Source of the DNA: Paludibacter sp.
GTDB taxonomy: Bacteria; Bacteroidota; Bacteroidia; Bacteroidales; Paludibacteraceae
Direction: 5' to 3'
Length of the DNA stretch: 64,000 bases
Assembly: GCA_028710895.1 (NCBI GenBank)
Contig: JAQTTH010000008.1
Span: 62,001-126,000 of the forward strand
Shown here: piece after piece, positions 8,492-19,500 of the stretch
Position numbering within the stretch: the stretch's first letter is position 1
How the letters are laid out: each line of letters begins with the position of its first letter
Program-made: the position numbers and the translations under genes
Notes under the pieces: model-generated
Seen by the model: the letters and a program-made list of their open reading frames with translations, nothing else
Databases searched by the model: none
Told to the model about the DNA's origin: nothing

Positions 8492-8527
8492 AAAAAGCTG
8501 TTACAGAATATGTAGCAGCTTTTTTTA
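8492..8527 (+). terminator. Terminator after tRNA-Asn copy 2
   Basis: AAAAAGCTGTTAC pairs with GTAGCAGCTTTTT with one mismatch, followed by a T run. The hairpin differs in sequence from the one after copy 1, so the terminators were not part of the duplicated block. Confidence 0.6.
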
Positions 8528-8553
8528 TTTTTACTACCATTCAAGAAGGATAA

Positions 8554-8598
8554 TAAAAAAAACGCTTCCCGGTTTTGTATAGCCGGGAAGCGCTTTTT
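8554..8598. terminator. Strong bidirectional terminator
   Basis: CGCTTCCCGG and CCGGGAAGCG form a GC-rich stem flanked by A and T runs on both sides. It lies just after the stop of the regulator gene at 8617 (minus strand) and could also stop read-through from the tRNA genes. Confidence 0.8.
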
Positions 8599-8616
8599 AT
8601 GATGCATATTCAATAT

Positions 8617-11600
8617 TTACAGAGAATTGAGATAACGCGAAGGCGAACAGCCAAATTGCGCTTTGAAGCATTTACTGAAGTAGAACGGATCATTAATACC
8701 CACCATATATGATACCTCCGACACATTGTACTTGTACGTTTTCAGTAGTTCTGCTGCCTTTTTCATCCTTCGGGCACGAATAAACTCATTCGGAGTATAA
8801 CCTGTCAGATACTTGATTTTCTTAAAGAACAGCGTTCTACCTGTATTTGTCATTTGTGCAAAATCGTCAACCGAAAATTCCGGATCGGTCAAATGCTTCT
8901 CAAGCAACTCTTCAACCAGCTTCAGGAATTGATTATCTCTGTCGGGCATCATTTCTTCCAGAGTTTCGTCACCAACAGGCTCTAAAACCTCATTACCGGC
9001 ATAGTGCATGTTTAGTCTTTCGCGTTTTTCAATAAGCTTATTGATTTGAAGCATCAAATGTGTCATGCTAAACGGTTTACTAATATATGCATCGGCACCT
9101 GCCTCAATTCCTTCAGTATTGTGCTCGTCGGACACATAAGCAGTAAGTAAAATAACCGGAATATGACAGGTTGCGAAATCATCTTTCAGCTTTTTAGTGA
9201 GATCAAATCCATTCATTCCCGGCATCATTACGTCACAAATAATCAAATCGGGATCATCTTCCATACTTTTATTTATCCCAACATTTCCATCTTCCGCTGT
9301 TATCACCTCAAAATAAGGACTCAATTTTTCGGTTAGAAAATCACGAATATCATCGTTATCATCAATCACTAATATCTTATATTTCTTACCCAATGTCGGA
9401 GCATTTGGCAATAAGTTTAGCAGTGCATCACGATCGCTGTTATCAATAAATTCGGAAATATTATACACTTCGTGCTTATCTTCTGTTTTAACTACAATTT
9501 GCTCATTTACAAAATCATCATCCGAATAAACATCACCATCGAGGGATAAATTAACCGTAAACACAGAACCGCCACCCTCGTTTTCGGAAAATTGAACTGT
9601 TCCCTTATGTAAAGTAGTAAATTCGTTTACAAGCGAAAGCCCAACACCGGTGCCATTTGACGAGAAATTGATTTGCATAAACCGGCTAAACAACAAGTTC
9701 TGCTTTTCTTTGGGGATACCGATACCATTATCGCTTACACTAATAGAAAGCATCTGTGTATCTTCATCCACCTCGGTAGTAAGTGAAATTTTTCCACCGC
9801 GGGGAGTAAATTTAAATGCATTCGAAAGTAAATTGAAAACAATTTTATCTACTTTATTACGGTCTAAGTACATTTCGATCGAATCACCTGCAGGCAAATA
9901 GCTATATTCGATATTCATTTTTGCAGCTACATTGCTGAAACTTTTGTAAATATCGTTTAAAAACAAAATAGCATCCGTTTTTTGAAGTTGTAGTTGTTGC
10001 TTGTTATTCTGAAGTTTACGAAACTCCATCAGTTGATCGATCAACCGTAACAGGTGAGATGTGTTTTTGTCCAGATCACTAACCAAATGTTGCAGCGGCT
10101 CAGTCATTTTTGTCTTTAATTCATTCAGCGTATCAACACTGCCTTTAATCAAAGTCAACGGGGTGCGGAATTCATGACTGATATTCGTGAAAAATCTAAG
10201 CTTATAATCAGTCAGCTGGCGTTCAACTTTCACAGCATTATTCAACCGGTAAAATTTCAATGCCAAACCATAAGCAAAATAAGCTGCCGCTCCCAACAGA
10301 ATCATATAAATAAAAATAGCCCATCCCGATTGCCAGATTGGAGGCAGGATTTCAATTTCGAGCTTAGTGACATTATCATCCCAAACCCCTTCACTATTTA
10401 CACTTTTCACCATAAAGGTGTAAGTACCCGGAGGCACATTCCGATACGTAGCTAAATTGTATGAACCCGAAACGTTCCAACGCTTTTCGTATCCATCCAG
10501 AATATACATGAATTGATTAGCCTTAGGATCACTAAAATTCAAATTCGAGAATTCAATATGAAATACTTTTTCCGAAGCCTTAAGTGTCACATTTTTTGAA
10601 AATGTGACAGATTGCTCAAGTGGTGCATTTTTACTGTCTATCTTTGCTTCCTGATCGTAGATAGAGAAACCTGTGAGTACCACTGTATTCTTCTGTTTGC
10701 TACTAACCAAACTCTCCGGATAAAAAGCATAGAAACCATTTAAACTGCCCCAAAGCATTTTTCCGTCGTGACATTTCAGACTGGCTGTTTCGGAAAAAAT
10801 ATTGGAAGAAAAGTCATCCGTAAACTTATAATATTGAAACAACTTTGTTTGCGGATTAAACTTATGCAATCCACTTTCGGTACTTATCCAGAAACATCCG
10901 GTCTTATCTTCTTCAATCGACATGACATTATCCGTGGCAATACCTTGTTGGTTTCTGTACACATCAAAAATACCATTCCCTTCGGGCGTTTCGCCAATAA
11001 ACTTATTCACACCACCACCCGCTGTAGCCAACCAGATATTAGCTTTGGAGTCCTGAAAAATATAACGAACTTCCGGATTACTCAAACAGTTTTTGCTTGC
11101 TACATTAAATGTGTAATACTTATATGCTTTTGAGTTCTTAAGCAGTTCATCGGGGTTAAAACGCAATACTCCATTGGTTGTTGCCACCCATAAATCGCCT
11201 TTACGGTCCATAAATATATAACGGGTGAAACGAATCCAATTATCGTTATTAAAGAATGTTCTAAATACATCGGGACCAGTCCCAGGCAATTTTACGCATA
11301 TTCCACCACCAAAAGTAGCAGCCCACAAACGGTCTTTTTTGTCCTTTAATAGCGAGAAAACAGTATTATTACTTAAACTACCGGGTTTTCCGTTGTTGAG
11401 ATAGTACTTTGCTTTTGATAGTTTTCCATCAGGCATTTCAATGATTCCACTTCGTTTGGTGGCAAGCCATACAGTACCGTTTTTATCCTGCAACATACTG
11501 TACACATTATAACCATTTTCAAAAATAGTTTTCTTATTAAGCAATGCCTGATCATACAGATATAAGTTACCGGCCTTGGTCGACACCCATATATTTCGGT

Positions 11601-12957
11601 TTTTATCTTCCAAAAACGCTTTAATAACATTGACACTTTTTATAGCACTTTCGGGGTCGGGGAAAAGAATCTGGACGTTTCTGTTGGAGAACGAAAGTTT
11701 ATTGATACCCATGCTTTCTGTTCCAACCCAAATATTATTATTCTTATCCAACACAATAGATAATAAATAATTGGATGCTAGTCCATTTGTGTTTTTGTTG
11801 TAACTAAAATGGCTTAAATTACCAGTTGAGACATTGTACCGGAACAAACCATTGCCATAGGTGGTAATCCATACATTACCATGCTTATCAGCCACAAACT
11901 GATACCTTTCTTCATCAATTAATTGTAGAGTGGAGCCGGGAATTAGATTTAGTTTTGTAATGTTATTTTTGGCAGGGCTAAGAAGCCACACATTACCAGA
12001 TAGATTGTAGATCCAGACATCACCCAATTCGTCCGTCAGAAATGTGGCATTAGCATTAATTCTTTCACCAAAAGCAGCTTCCGTGGTTGTCAATTGACCT
12101 GTTGTGGTGTTGAACAGAAAAACTCCTTTATTTTCTGTAGAAAAAAGAATTGTATTGTTTTTGAAAAAGCATGTTTTTAATATTTTTGTTGCCAGATTAA
12201 CTGGTACAGCTTTATCAACTCTTTTGGTTGCCGGATTGTAAACAACAACCTTGCCCATGTCGGTAATAAAATAAAGCTTTTTGTTAGATTCATAAGCCTT
12301 TATATAGCTGGCAGTTCCAACTCCACCAAATACTTCAGAAGTATTGCCTGCCACCTTTGTAATGCCCTTTGAGGTGAGAATCCAGGTATTTAAGTTACTA
12401 TCCTGAAAAATATCATTCACAACATTCGACGAAAGTATGTCAGGAGTTTGATTTGTCGTAAATTTTCTCAGATTGATTTTATTATCATCGAATGAAATCT
12501 TTACACAACCATCCGTTACACTTCCAAGCCAAATATTCTTTTGTTTATCTTCATAATAAAGATTATGCTTAATCGCCTGATCTGCTTTGTTCTCAAATAT
12601 TGGAATGAAATTCTCCACCAACGGATCATAACAATGCATCATATCTCCATACGTTCTTACCCAAATATGGCCATAGCTATCTTCATGCAATTCCTTGATT
12701 TTCCCACTGGATAACGTTGTGGGATTAATGGCATCGGGAATAAGACTCTTTATTTTAACTCCATCGTATCTGTTCAACCCATTCAACGACCCAAACCAAA
12801 GAAAGCCTGTTCTGTCTTGAAGCATACACCTAATGGTATTATGAGAAAGACCATTATTGGACGTAAGTTGCTCTATGGCGGGTTGATTTTCGGAGGAAAT
12901 TGCAGTTATAAAAAACAATAGCAACAATGTACCCAGAAGTCTTGATTTGACTCTCAT
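8617..12957 (-). CDS. Hybrid two-component system sensor/regulator (HTCS)
   Basis: This 1446-residue protein joins a sensor kinase and a transcription factor in one chain, as in the HTCS regulators of Bacteroidota polysaccharide loci. A signal peptide (1-22) is followed by a periplasmic beta-propeller of Reg_prop repeats starting SNNGLSHNTIRCMLQD, then a Y_Y_Y domain (about 770-870) and one membrane helix (about 873-895). The cytoplasmic part has the H-box SHEFRTPL with phospho-acceptor His928, the ATPase motifs NLLSNAFKFTP, DNGIGIP and GTGVGLSL, and a receiver domain with Asp1242 in CDVMMPG. A C-terminal AraC-type DNA-binding domain occupies about 1340-1446. It is divergent from the GH2 gene and lies at the edge of the pectin locus, so it probably senses an RG-I fragment and activates these genes. 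The ligand is inferred from context. Confidence 0.96.
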   Translation of the reverse strand: MRVKSRLLGTLLLLFFITAISSENQPAIEQLTSNNGLSHNTIRCMLQDRTGFLWFGSLNGLNRYDGVKIKSLIPDAINPTTLSSGKIKELHEDSYGHIWVRTYGDMMHCYDPLVENFIPIFENKADQAIKHNLYYEDKQKNIWLGSVTDGCVKISFDDNKINLRKFTTNQTPDILSSNVVNDIFQDSNLNTWILTSKGITKVAGNTSEVFGGVGTASYIKAYESNKKLYFITDMGKVVVYNPATKRVDKAVPVNLATKILKTCFFKNNTILFSTENKGVFLFNTTTGQLTTTEAAFGERINANATFLTDELGDVWIYNLSGNVWLLSPAKNNITKLNLIPGSTLQLIDEERYQFVADKHGNVWITTYGNGLFRYNVSTGNLSHFSYNKNTNGLASNYLLSIVLDKNNNIWVGTESMGINKLSFSNRNVQILFPDPESAIKSVNVIKAFLEDKNRNIWVSTKAGNLYLYDQALLNKKTIFENGYNVYSMLQDKNGTVWLATKRSGIIEMPDGKLSKAKYYLNNGKPGSLSNNTVFSLLKDKKDRLWAATFGGGICVKLPGTGPDVFRTFFNNDNWIRFTRYIFMDRKGDLWVATTNGVLRFNPDELLKNSKAYKYYTFNVASKNCLSNPEVRYIFQDSKANIWLATAGGGVNKFIGETPEGNGIFDVYRNQQGIATDNVMSIEEDKTGCFWISTESGLHKFNPQTKLFQYYKFTDDFSSNIFSETASLKCHDGKMLWGSLNGFYAFYPESLVSSKQKNTVVLTGFSIYDQEAKIDSKNAPLEQSVTFSKNVTLKASEKVFHIEFSNLNFSDPKANQFMYILDGYEKRWNVSGSYNLATYRNVPPGTYTFMVKSVNSEGVWDDNVTKLEIEILPPIWQSGWAIFIYMILLGAAAYFAYGLALKFYRLNNAVKVERQLTDYKLRFFTNISHEFRTPLTLIKGSVDTLNELKTKMTEPLQHLVSDLDKNTSHLLRLIDQLMEFRKLQNNKQQLQLQKTDAILFLNDIYKSFSNVAAKMNIEYSYLPAGDSIEMYLDRNKVDKIVFNLLSNAFKFTPRGGKISLTTEVDEDTQMLSISVSDNGIGIPKEKQNLLFSRFMQINFSSNGTGVGLSLVNEFTTLHKGTVQFSENEGGGSVFTVNLSLDGDVYSDDDFVNEQIVVKTEDKHEVYNISEFIDNSDRDALLNLLPNAPTLGKKYKILVIDDNDDIRDFLTEKLSPYFEVITAEDGNVGINKSMEDDPDLIICDVMMPGMNGFDLTKKLKDDFATCHIPVILLTAYVSDEHNTEGIEAGADAYISKPFSMTHLMLQINKLIEKRERLNMHYAGNEVLEPVGDETLEEMMPDRDNQFLKLVEELLEKHLTDPEFSVDDFAQMTNTGRTLFFKKIKYLTGYTPNEFIRARRMKKAAELLKTYKYNVSEVSYMVGINDPFYFSKCFKAQFGCSPSRYLNSL

Positions 12958-13321
12958 ATTTTAAATTAGATTTTAGTTAAATGCAGAAGTTTTTCACTTG
13001 AACAACACAATTAATGTGCGAATATAAGCTATAATTAATGATTTGATAATATTATAATTGATATTTATCTTCAATTTAACCAATAAGATAGCGCAAAGTT
13101 ATCAAAATTTCAAATCAAATAAAAACGTATCTACAAACCTGTATGCATATTGCATTATATTTTATAAATGTGTACGTTTTTCCATTTCCATTCTGTTCAT
13201 TTCGTTGTTATTTTGTATTGTTGTAAAATGGTCTGATTCTAAACCTATTATTAAGCTATTTCAAATTAAAAATTAATTCTGATTTGTTTCAATTTATATT
13301 CACAGTTCTTATCTTGCTCTC
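12958..13321. promoter_or_regulatory. Divergent intergenic region between HTCS and GH2
   Basis: These 364 bp are very AT-rich and must carry the promoters of both the regulator and the GH2 gene. I find no exact TAnnTTTG box. At 13164-13186 the stretch containing TGTACGTTTTTCCATT resembles a stretch at 21650-21670 upstream of the acetylesterase, and may be an HTCS binding site. No coding sequence with support was seen. Confidence 0.4.
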
Positions 13322-16207
13322 ATGAAGAAACCCTATATACTCGTTTTTGCCCTTTTCTCAATACTCATCCAACTTTTCGGGTCAAATGATAAAGTTATTG
13401 ACCTAAAGGGAAAGTGGAATTTTGCTATCGATGAAAAAGACCAGGGAATCTCTGAAAAATGGTTTTCTCAAAAATTGAGTGATTCCATAGTATTACCCGG
13501 ATCGATGGTGGAAAATCTGAAGGGTTATGATATTACGTTGGAAACCAAATTCACCGGAAGTATTTACGATAGTTCGTGGTATTTCAATCCCCGCATGGCT
13601 AAATACCGTAAATTAGATAATCTGAAGATGCCATTCTGGCTTACCCAGGCAAAACATTATGTCGGGCTGGCCTGGTATCAAAAAGAGGTATCAATACCTG
13701 CCAGCTGGAAAGGTGAGCACATAACGCTTTCGCTTGAACATCCACATTTTATTACCCGTGTATGGGTTGATAATGTGGAAATAGGTACTCAAAACTCACT
13801 GACCGTTCCTCACGTATTCGATCTGACAACCACACTTAAACCGGGGAATCACAAAATTACTGTGAGAATTGATAACCGCATGAAGGATATTGATGTGGGT
13901 GCCAACTCACACAGTGTGACTGATCACACGCAGGGCAACTGGAACGGTATGGTTGGTAACCTGGTACTAAAAGCTGGTTCCACTGTCTATTTTGACGACA
14001 TTCAGGTCTATCCAAACCTAAAATCCAAATCAGCACTCGTAAAAATAAAACTTATCAATGGCAGGGGTGTAACTACTTCTGGTAAAATTGCACTTTCGGC
14101 CAAAAGTTTTAATGCTAATACCGAACACAATGTACCGCTTGTAGAGCTACCGTTTACCATAATTGGCAACGATACCACATTGACAGCAGTATTGCCCATA
14201 GGCGACGGTATGCAAACCTGGGATGAATTTAATCCGGCACTTTACAGCCTGAGTGCAAAGTTGACTTCTGATAAGCAATCAACATGCAAAACGGTTGAGT
14301 TTGGCATGCGTCAGATTAGTATCCAGGGCAAATATTTTTACATCAACGGAAATAAAACCATTTTACGCGGAACGGTAGAAAATGCCTTGTTTCCACTTAC
14401 AGGGTATCCACCAATGGACGAACCATCCTGGGAACGGGTATTCCGGATTTGCAAGTCATACGGACTAAACCACATGCGCTTCCACTCCTATTGTCCACCC
14501 GAAGCTGCTTTCAAAGCTGCCGATCGGATTGGATTTTATCTGCAACCCGAGGGTCCAAGCTGGCCAAATCACAGTACTCAACTGGGACGTGGATTACCTA
14601 TTGACAAATACCTGATGGACGAAACAAAACGTATGGCAAAAGAGTATGGAAACTACGCGTCATTCACGTTTATGGCTTGTGGAAACGAACCACGGGGTGC
14701 CTGGGTTCCATGGGTGAGCAAATTTGTTGATTATTGGAAAGCCACGGATTCACGCCGGCTTTACACCGGAGCATCGGTTGGACAAGGATGGGCCTGGCAA
14801 CCTAAAAGCCAGTATCATGTAAAAGCCGGAGCTCGCGGTTTAAGCTGGAGCAATGCAGAGCCGGAAACCATGTCGGACTATCGTTCACGCATCGACTCCA
14901 TCAAACAACCCTATGTTTCGCACGAAACAGGTCAATGGTGTGTTTTCCCCAACTTCGACGAAATAAAAAAATATACGGGCGTAACACGGGCCAAAAACTT
15001 TGAATTGTTCAAAGAAGATTTAGCCGATAACGACATGGCTGATATGAGCCACGAATTTTTGATGGCATCGGGCCATTTACAGGCTTTATGCTATAAACAT
15101 GAGATTGAACGAACATTGCGAACCCCCGATTATGCCGGATTCCAGTTATTGAGTTTGAATGATTATTCGGGTCAGGGAACCGCTTTGGTAGGTGTGCTTG
15201 ATGCATTTTGGGATGAAAAAGGGTACGAAACCGCTACTCAATTCCGACGTTTTTGTAATTCTACCGTTCCGTTGGTACGAATGGAGAAATTTGTTTATCA
15301 GAACGATGAGACATTGACAGCCAATGTTGAGGTAGCACATTTTGGTAAAACACCCCTTATAAATGCAAAAACAATATGGCGCATCCGCGATGCACATGGT
15401 TTGGTTTTAAAAGAAGGCATTGTTTCTCAGAAAGACATTCCGGTTGGTAATAACTTCCAGTTAGGTCAGGTGCAACTCGAATTATCGGAGTTTTATTCAC
15501 CCGCCAAGTTAAACCTTGAAATTGCCATTGAAGGAACTGATTTTATCAACGACTGGGATTTTTGGGTGTATCCGGTTCAAATGCAACCAATCAATACAAC
15601 CGGAATTTATGTAACTAACGAACTCGATAAAAAGGCGATTGACCTACTGAATAATGGTGGAAAAGTATTGATTCTGGCTGCCGGAAAAGTACAATATGGA
15701 AAAGATGTAGTTCAATATTATCAACCCGTATTCTGGAATACATCGTGGTTTAAAATGCGTCCTCCACATACGACGGGTATATTTGTAAACAACAATCACC
15801 CTGTATTTAAGGATTTTGTTACTGAAAACTGGGGTAATATGCAGTGGTGGGAACTTATCAATCGTTCTCAAACTATGCTTCTGACTGATTTTCCGAAAGG
15901 ATTTCAACCGATTGTACAATCAATCGACACCTGGTTCCTGAACAGAAAACTGGGAATGCTGATTGAAGCCAATGTGGGCAAAGGTAAGCTAATGATGACT
16001 TCGTGCGATTTGCAAAACAACCTGGATGAACGTCCGGTAGCAGAAAGTTTGTATCGTTCAATTATCAATTACATGCAGTCTGATAAATTCCGTCCCGAAT
16101 ATACGGTTCCATTGCAAAATATAAAAGACTTGTTCGATAAAACAGCTGCACCGATAAATAGCTACACGAAAAGCAGCCCGGATGAACTTAAAAAGGACGT
16201 CAAATAA
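13322..16207 (+). CDS. Glycoside hydrolase family 2 enzyme
   Basis: The 961-residue secreted protein has a signal peptide (1-20) and a GH2 layout: an N-terminal sugar-binding jelly roll (about 25-235, with IDLKGKWNFAID and YVGLAWYQKEVSIP), an immunoglobulin-like domain (about 235-340), and a TIM barrel. The acid/base residue is likely Glu456 in ACGNEPRG and the nucleophile Glu535 in YVSHETGQW. About 300 residues follow the barrel, including a GATase-like stretch near 755-930. GH2 enzymes remove beta-linked galactose, glucuronate or mannose; in this setting a side-chain galactosidase or glucuronidase is plausible. It is transcribed alone, divergent from the regulator and ending at a convergent terminator. 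Substrate specificity cannot be decided from the sequence. Confidence 0.88.
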   Translation: MKKPYILVFALFSILIQLFGSNDKVIDLKGKWNFAIDEKDQGISEKWFSQKLSDSIVLPGSMVENLKGYDITLETKFTGSIYDSSWYFNPRMAKYRKLDNLKMPFWLTQAKHYVGLAWYQKEVSIPASWKGEHITLSLEHPHFITRVWVDNVEIGTQNSLTVPHVFDLTTTLKPGNHKITVRIDNRMKDIDVGANSHSVTDHTQGNWNGMVGNLVLKAGSTVYFDDIQVYPNLKSKSALVKIKLINGRGVTTSGKIALSAKSFNANTEHNVPLVELPFTIIGNDTTLTAVLPIGDGMQTWDEFNPALYSLSAKLTSDKQSTCKTVEFGMRQISIQGKYFYINGNKTILRGTVENALFPLTGYPPMDEPSWERVFRICKSYGLNHMRFHSYCPPEAAFKAADRIGFYLQPEGPSWPNHSTQLGRGLPIDKYLMDETKRMAKEYGNYASFTFMACGNEPRGAWVPWVSKFVDYWKATDSRRLYTGASVGQGWAWQPKSQYHVKAGARGLSWSNAEPETMSDYRSRIDSIKQPYVSHETGQWCVFPNFDEIKKYTGVTRAKNFELFKEDLADNDMADMSHEFLMASGHLQALCYKHEIERTLRTPDYAGFQLLSLNDYSGQGTALVGVLDAFWDEKGYETATQFRRFCNSTVPLVRMEKFVYQNDETLTANVEVAHFGKTPLINAKTIWRIRDAHGLVLKEGIVSQKDIPVGNNFQLGQVQLELSEFYSPAKLNLEIAIEGTDFINDWDFWVYPVQMQPINTTGIYVTNELDKKAIDLLNNGGKVLILAAGKVQYGKDVVQYYQPVFWNTSWFKMRPPHTTGIFVNNNHPVFKDFVTENWGNMQWWELINRSQTMLLTDFPKGFQPIVQSIDTWFLNRKLGMLIEANVGKGKLMMTSCDLQNNLDERPVAESLYRSIINYMQSDKFRPEYTVPLQNIKDLFDKTAAPINSYTKSSPDELKKDVK

Positions 16208-16310
16208 CCGTCGACTAACAAGCAAAAGTGCGAATTGAACATCTCGATTCTCACTTTTATTTTGTGCAAAATCACCCTATATTATTTTTTCACAATCCAT
16301 AGGTTCCAGC

Positions 16311-16519
16311 ATGACTTCAGGTATCATAGTATGACCTTCAGGTGTGATAGTATGACCTTCAGGTATCATAGTATGACCTTCCGGTGTGATAGTATGACCT
16401 TCCGGTATGAACGCATGATCTTCCGGAGTGATTGCATGACCTTCCGGTATCACAGCATGACCTTCCTGAGTGATCGCATAACCTTCAGGTATCATAGCAT
16501 GACTATCCGCTATGCCAGT
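16311..16519. repeat. Ten-unit array of 21-bp repeats
   Basis: Ten units begin with ATGAC or a close variant at 16311, 16331, 16352, 16373, 16394, 16415, 16436, 16457, 16478 and 16499. The period is exactly 21 except for one missing base in the first unit. The core is ATGACCTTCMGG, followed alternately by a TATCATAGT-like and a TGTGATAGT-like tail, giving a 42-bp higher-order repeat in the first units. The array lies in the convergent gap between the GH2 and PL11 genes. It is open in several frames on both strands because 21 is a multiple of three; I do not regard these frames as genes. Confidence 0.92.
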
Positions 16520-16541
16520 ACAAGTATCAGCAACAGATCAC

Positions 16542-16583
16542 AGAAAAAAGGCTGTCGGAAATTAATCCGACAGCCTTTTTTCT
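16542..16583. terminator. Bidirectional terminator between GH2 and PL11
   Basis: AGAAAAAAGGCTGTCGGA (16542-16559) pairs perfectly with the arm at 16566-16583 across a six-base loop. A and T runs at both ends suit termination of both convergent genes. It sits directly beside the 21-bp repeat array. Confidence 0.85.
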
Positions 16584-16598
16584 GAATTATCATATAAT

Positions 16599-19500
16599 TT
16601 ACTTTTTAATCAGCTTTATCAGGTTTGAACTTTCTTTATCAGAAGTTATTTTCAACAAATAAACACCATCAACCTGATTGGTCAAATCAATGTTGAACAG
16701 ATTCTTATCCCGAATAATGGTAGATTGATACACTATACTTCCCTGAATATTGTACACAACCACATCCAAATTACTGACTGAATAATCGGTATAAATCTGG
16801 AACAATCCATCCGTTGGATTCTTCAATACAGTGCTTTTGAAAGTTGGTGTATTGATACCTGTGCTTGGAATTATCCTGATCCTTCCGGCAGTATACAATT
16901 CTGAAATATCCCAGGTGAGACTTGCATCAAGAGTTGGCAAATTGATAGTTGTAAATGTTCCGGTAATTGAAGCAGCTGTAAATAATTGGTAAACAGCTCC
17001 ACTCACCAATGTACCCGACAGCAGCGATACATCCAACGTACCGCTACATGTGAATGCTCCTGTAATGGCTAATTTATCGCAACTTGTTGACCCACCCATA
17101 ACCTGCATATTCAATGTTGCTGTAGGGTTTAGGGTAACAGTTCCACCAAAGGTCATGGTTCCAATACCTGTATTTCCCGGGATAGTAAATGAATTGCTTC
17201 CCATTGATGCATTACCTGTAACGGTTCCTGTTCCTTTCACAGTTCCGGTATTTGACAATAATCCGGTCACTGTTCCGCTTAAAGCAGCTATACCACCGGC
17301 AGAGATGATAAGAGAACCGCCCTGAGCTCCCGTGAGATTGTAAGTTCCACCACTTGAAACGGTAACAATGCCGCCTGCAATACTTCCGGTAACAGTCATT
17401 GTTCCGGCACTAACAGTGGTTGACCCGGTATAGGTATTAGCTCCACTCAAAATCCATTGTCCCGTTCCCACTTTCTTCACCGTGCTTACACCGGAGATAA
17501 TACCTGAAAAAGTTGCATTTCCATTATTACTACCGACTTCGAGTCCGGCATTATAAAACGTTCCGGCACCACCTAGTGAACCAATTTTAATTGTAGTTGT
17601 ACCATTGTCGGAAGTTCCGTTTTTGTAACACATAATTACACTACTTCCAAGGTTTATGCTTGCATTCGGGAAACCATTGCTATTATTGACTATAAAATGG
17701 TTCTCGTATGTTGAGTTAGCACCGTTTGCCGTGATATTAAGTGTTCCGGCAAAGGCCGACCAGTTTCCATTGATATATGCCCGAATGTAATCAGTATTCC
17801 AGGTTAATGTTCCGTCGCCGGTAAGGGCTCCATTGTATTCACAACGGGCACCTGCTATAACAGTTGCCGTACATCCCGCAGGGACATCAAATGCATTACT
17901 ACTGGTGAGATAAGCTCCAATACTGTTTTCGGTATCAAGCGTACCACCCATAAGCGTTATTTTTTTACCAACGCCATAACCCACTGATGCATCTGTATTC
18001 AATCTGATTGTTCCGGCTTTCAGTACTGTTTCATTCAACGTACTATTGTTAGCTCCAATATACAATGTAGCTGTACCATATTTTGTTAGTTTAGTACCGG
18101 TAATTGTACCATTCCAATACAATGCAACAGGCACATAAATCAGCCCTCCTGCTGCACCCGACACAGTCATTCCCCGTCCGGTTATTTCGTTAGCAGTAGT
18201 TACCTGAACAATGGCACTGTCTTTCACTTCAAAGTATGCCGGATTGCTGTTGTTAGTTCCAATACCGCCATTATTGGTAGCCGATGGGGCATATTTCATT
18301 GTCAATGTTCCTCCATCGACAGTTGTTTTTCCGGTAAAACTATTTCGATTATTAATGACAAGCGACCCAATATTTGTTTTGTACAATTCCATGGGGCCGG
18401 AAAGTACTCCTGTACCATTGATTGAATATGCCAGTGCAGAGTTAACTTTCATGTAAGATGTAGCTATGCTGTCAACTACATTTATTGTTTTATTGGTAGC
18501 AGATGTATCGAAATACACACTGTCGTTTGTTACAAAGATATCAGCAAAACCATTATTACTCCAATTGGCTGTTTTGGCAATATTCCAGTTGCCATCGGTC
18601 TTTCCTGTCCAGGTTACATTACCGGCAGCACGTGTACCTTTTACAACGAGATATAGATTTTTAGTTACTGCATCATAATTTAATTCAACAGATTTTCCCG
18701 CAGTACCCTGAATTTTGACTGCCGATAAAGTGCCTGTTATTGCATTTACTTTTCCCAGAAGGTATTTGCCAACCGAGATGGAATCGGCAATCTCATTAAT
18801 CAATATAATAGACCCAACACCAACTTGTAATGTTCCGTTTACGTAAAGGAAGTCATTTTTAGCTGCCGAACCTCCAACTTTGCCTACAGTTGTCTGTATA
18901 TTGGGATTGTCTGACAAGTCGTAAATCAATTTCGCTCCTGCAACAAGATTCATATTTCCATTAACGGTCATGGTGTCAGCCATTTCAATTCCACCCGGAT
19001 AGATTCCTGCATTGTATTCTGTTGTCAGGTTACTTCCAAGGGTTACTTTGCCTCCAAAATTGGCATGGCGACGAACAATTACAGGCGAAGCACTTAATGC
19101 CCCATTCAACCACAAACTGCCTTCCCAAACTTCGGTATTGCCGGAGTAACTGTGTGACCCACTCAGAACTAATGTGCTATCACCCATTTTGTCCAGACGC
19201 ATTGTGCCTGCCAAAGAACCAGTTCCACCGATATTATAATTATAAACCCCGGCAACAGTCAACACTTCGGGACTTAATGTACCGTTAATAGTTACATTTC
19301 TTGTTGTAGAATGGGTATCGAACAACACACTTTTTCCATCAGCAAATGTTGTAGAGGTGCTTGTACCTGCATATAGCTTAGCCGCATCGTCACCATCTAT
19401 CCAGTTTGCCGAAGTGGCATCCCAGTTTGCAGTTGCTCCGGACCATATTAGCTTTCCGTTCGTCGATTTTGGTGGTATTGGAGTAGGAAAATCACTTCCC

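Noticed and set aside
16277-16585. Open frames on both strands across the first 21-bp array, encoding heptapeptide repeats
   Set aside because: A 21-bp period keeps any stop-free frame open. The frames exist on both strands and have no ribosome-binding or promoter signal and no recognisable domain, so they are by-products of the repeat.
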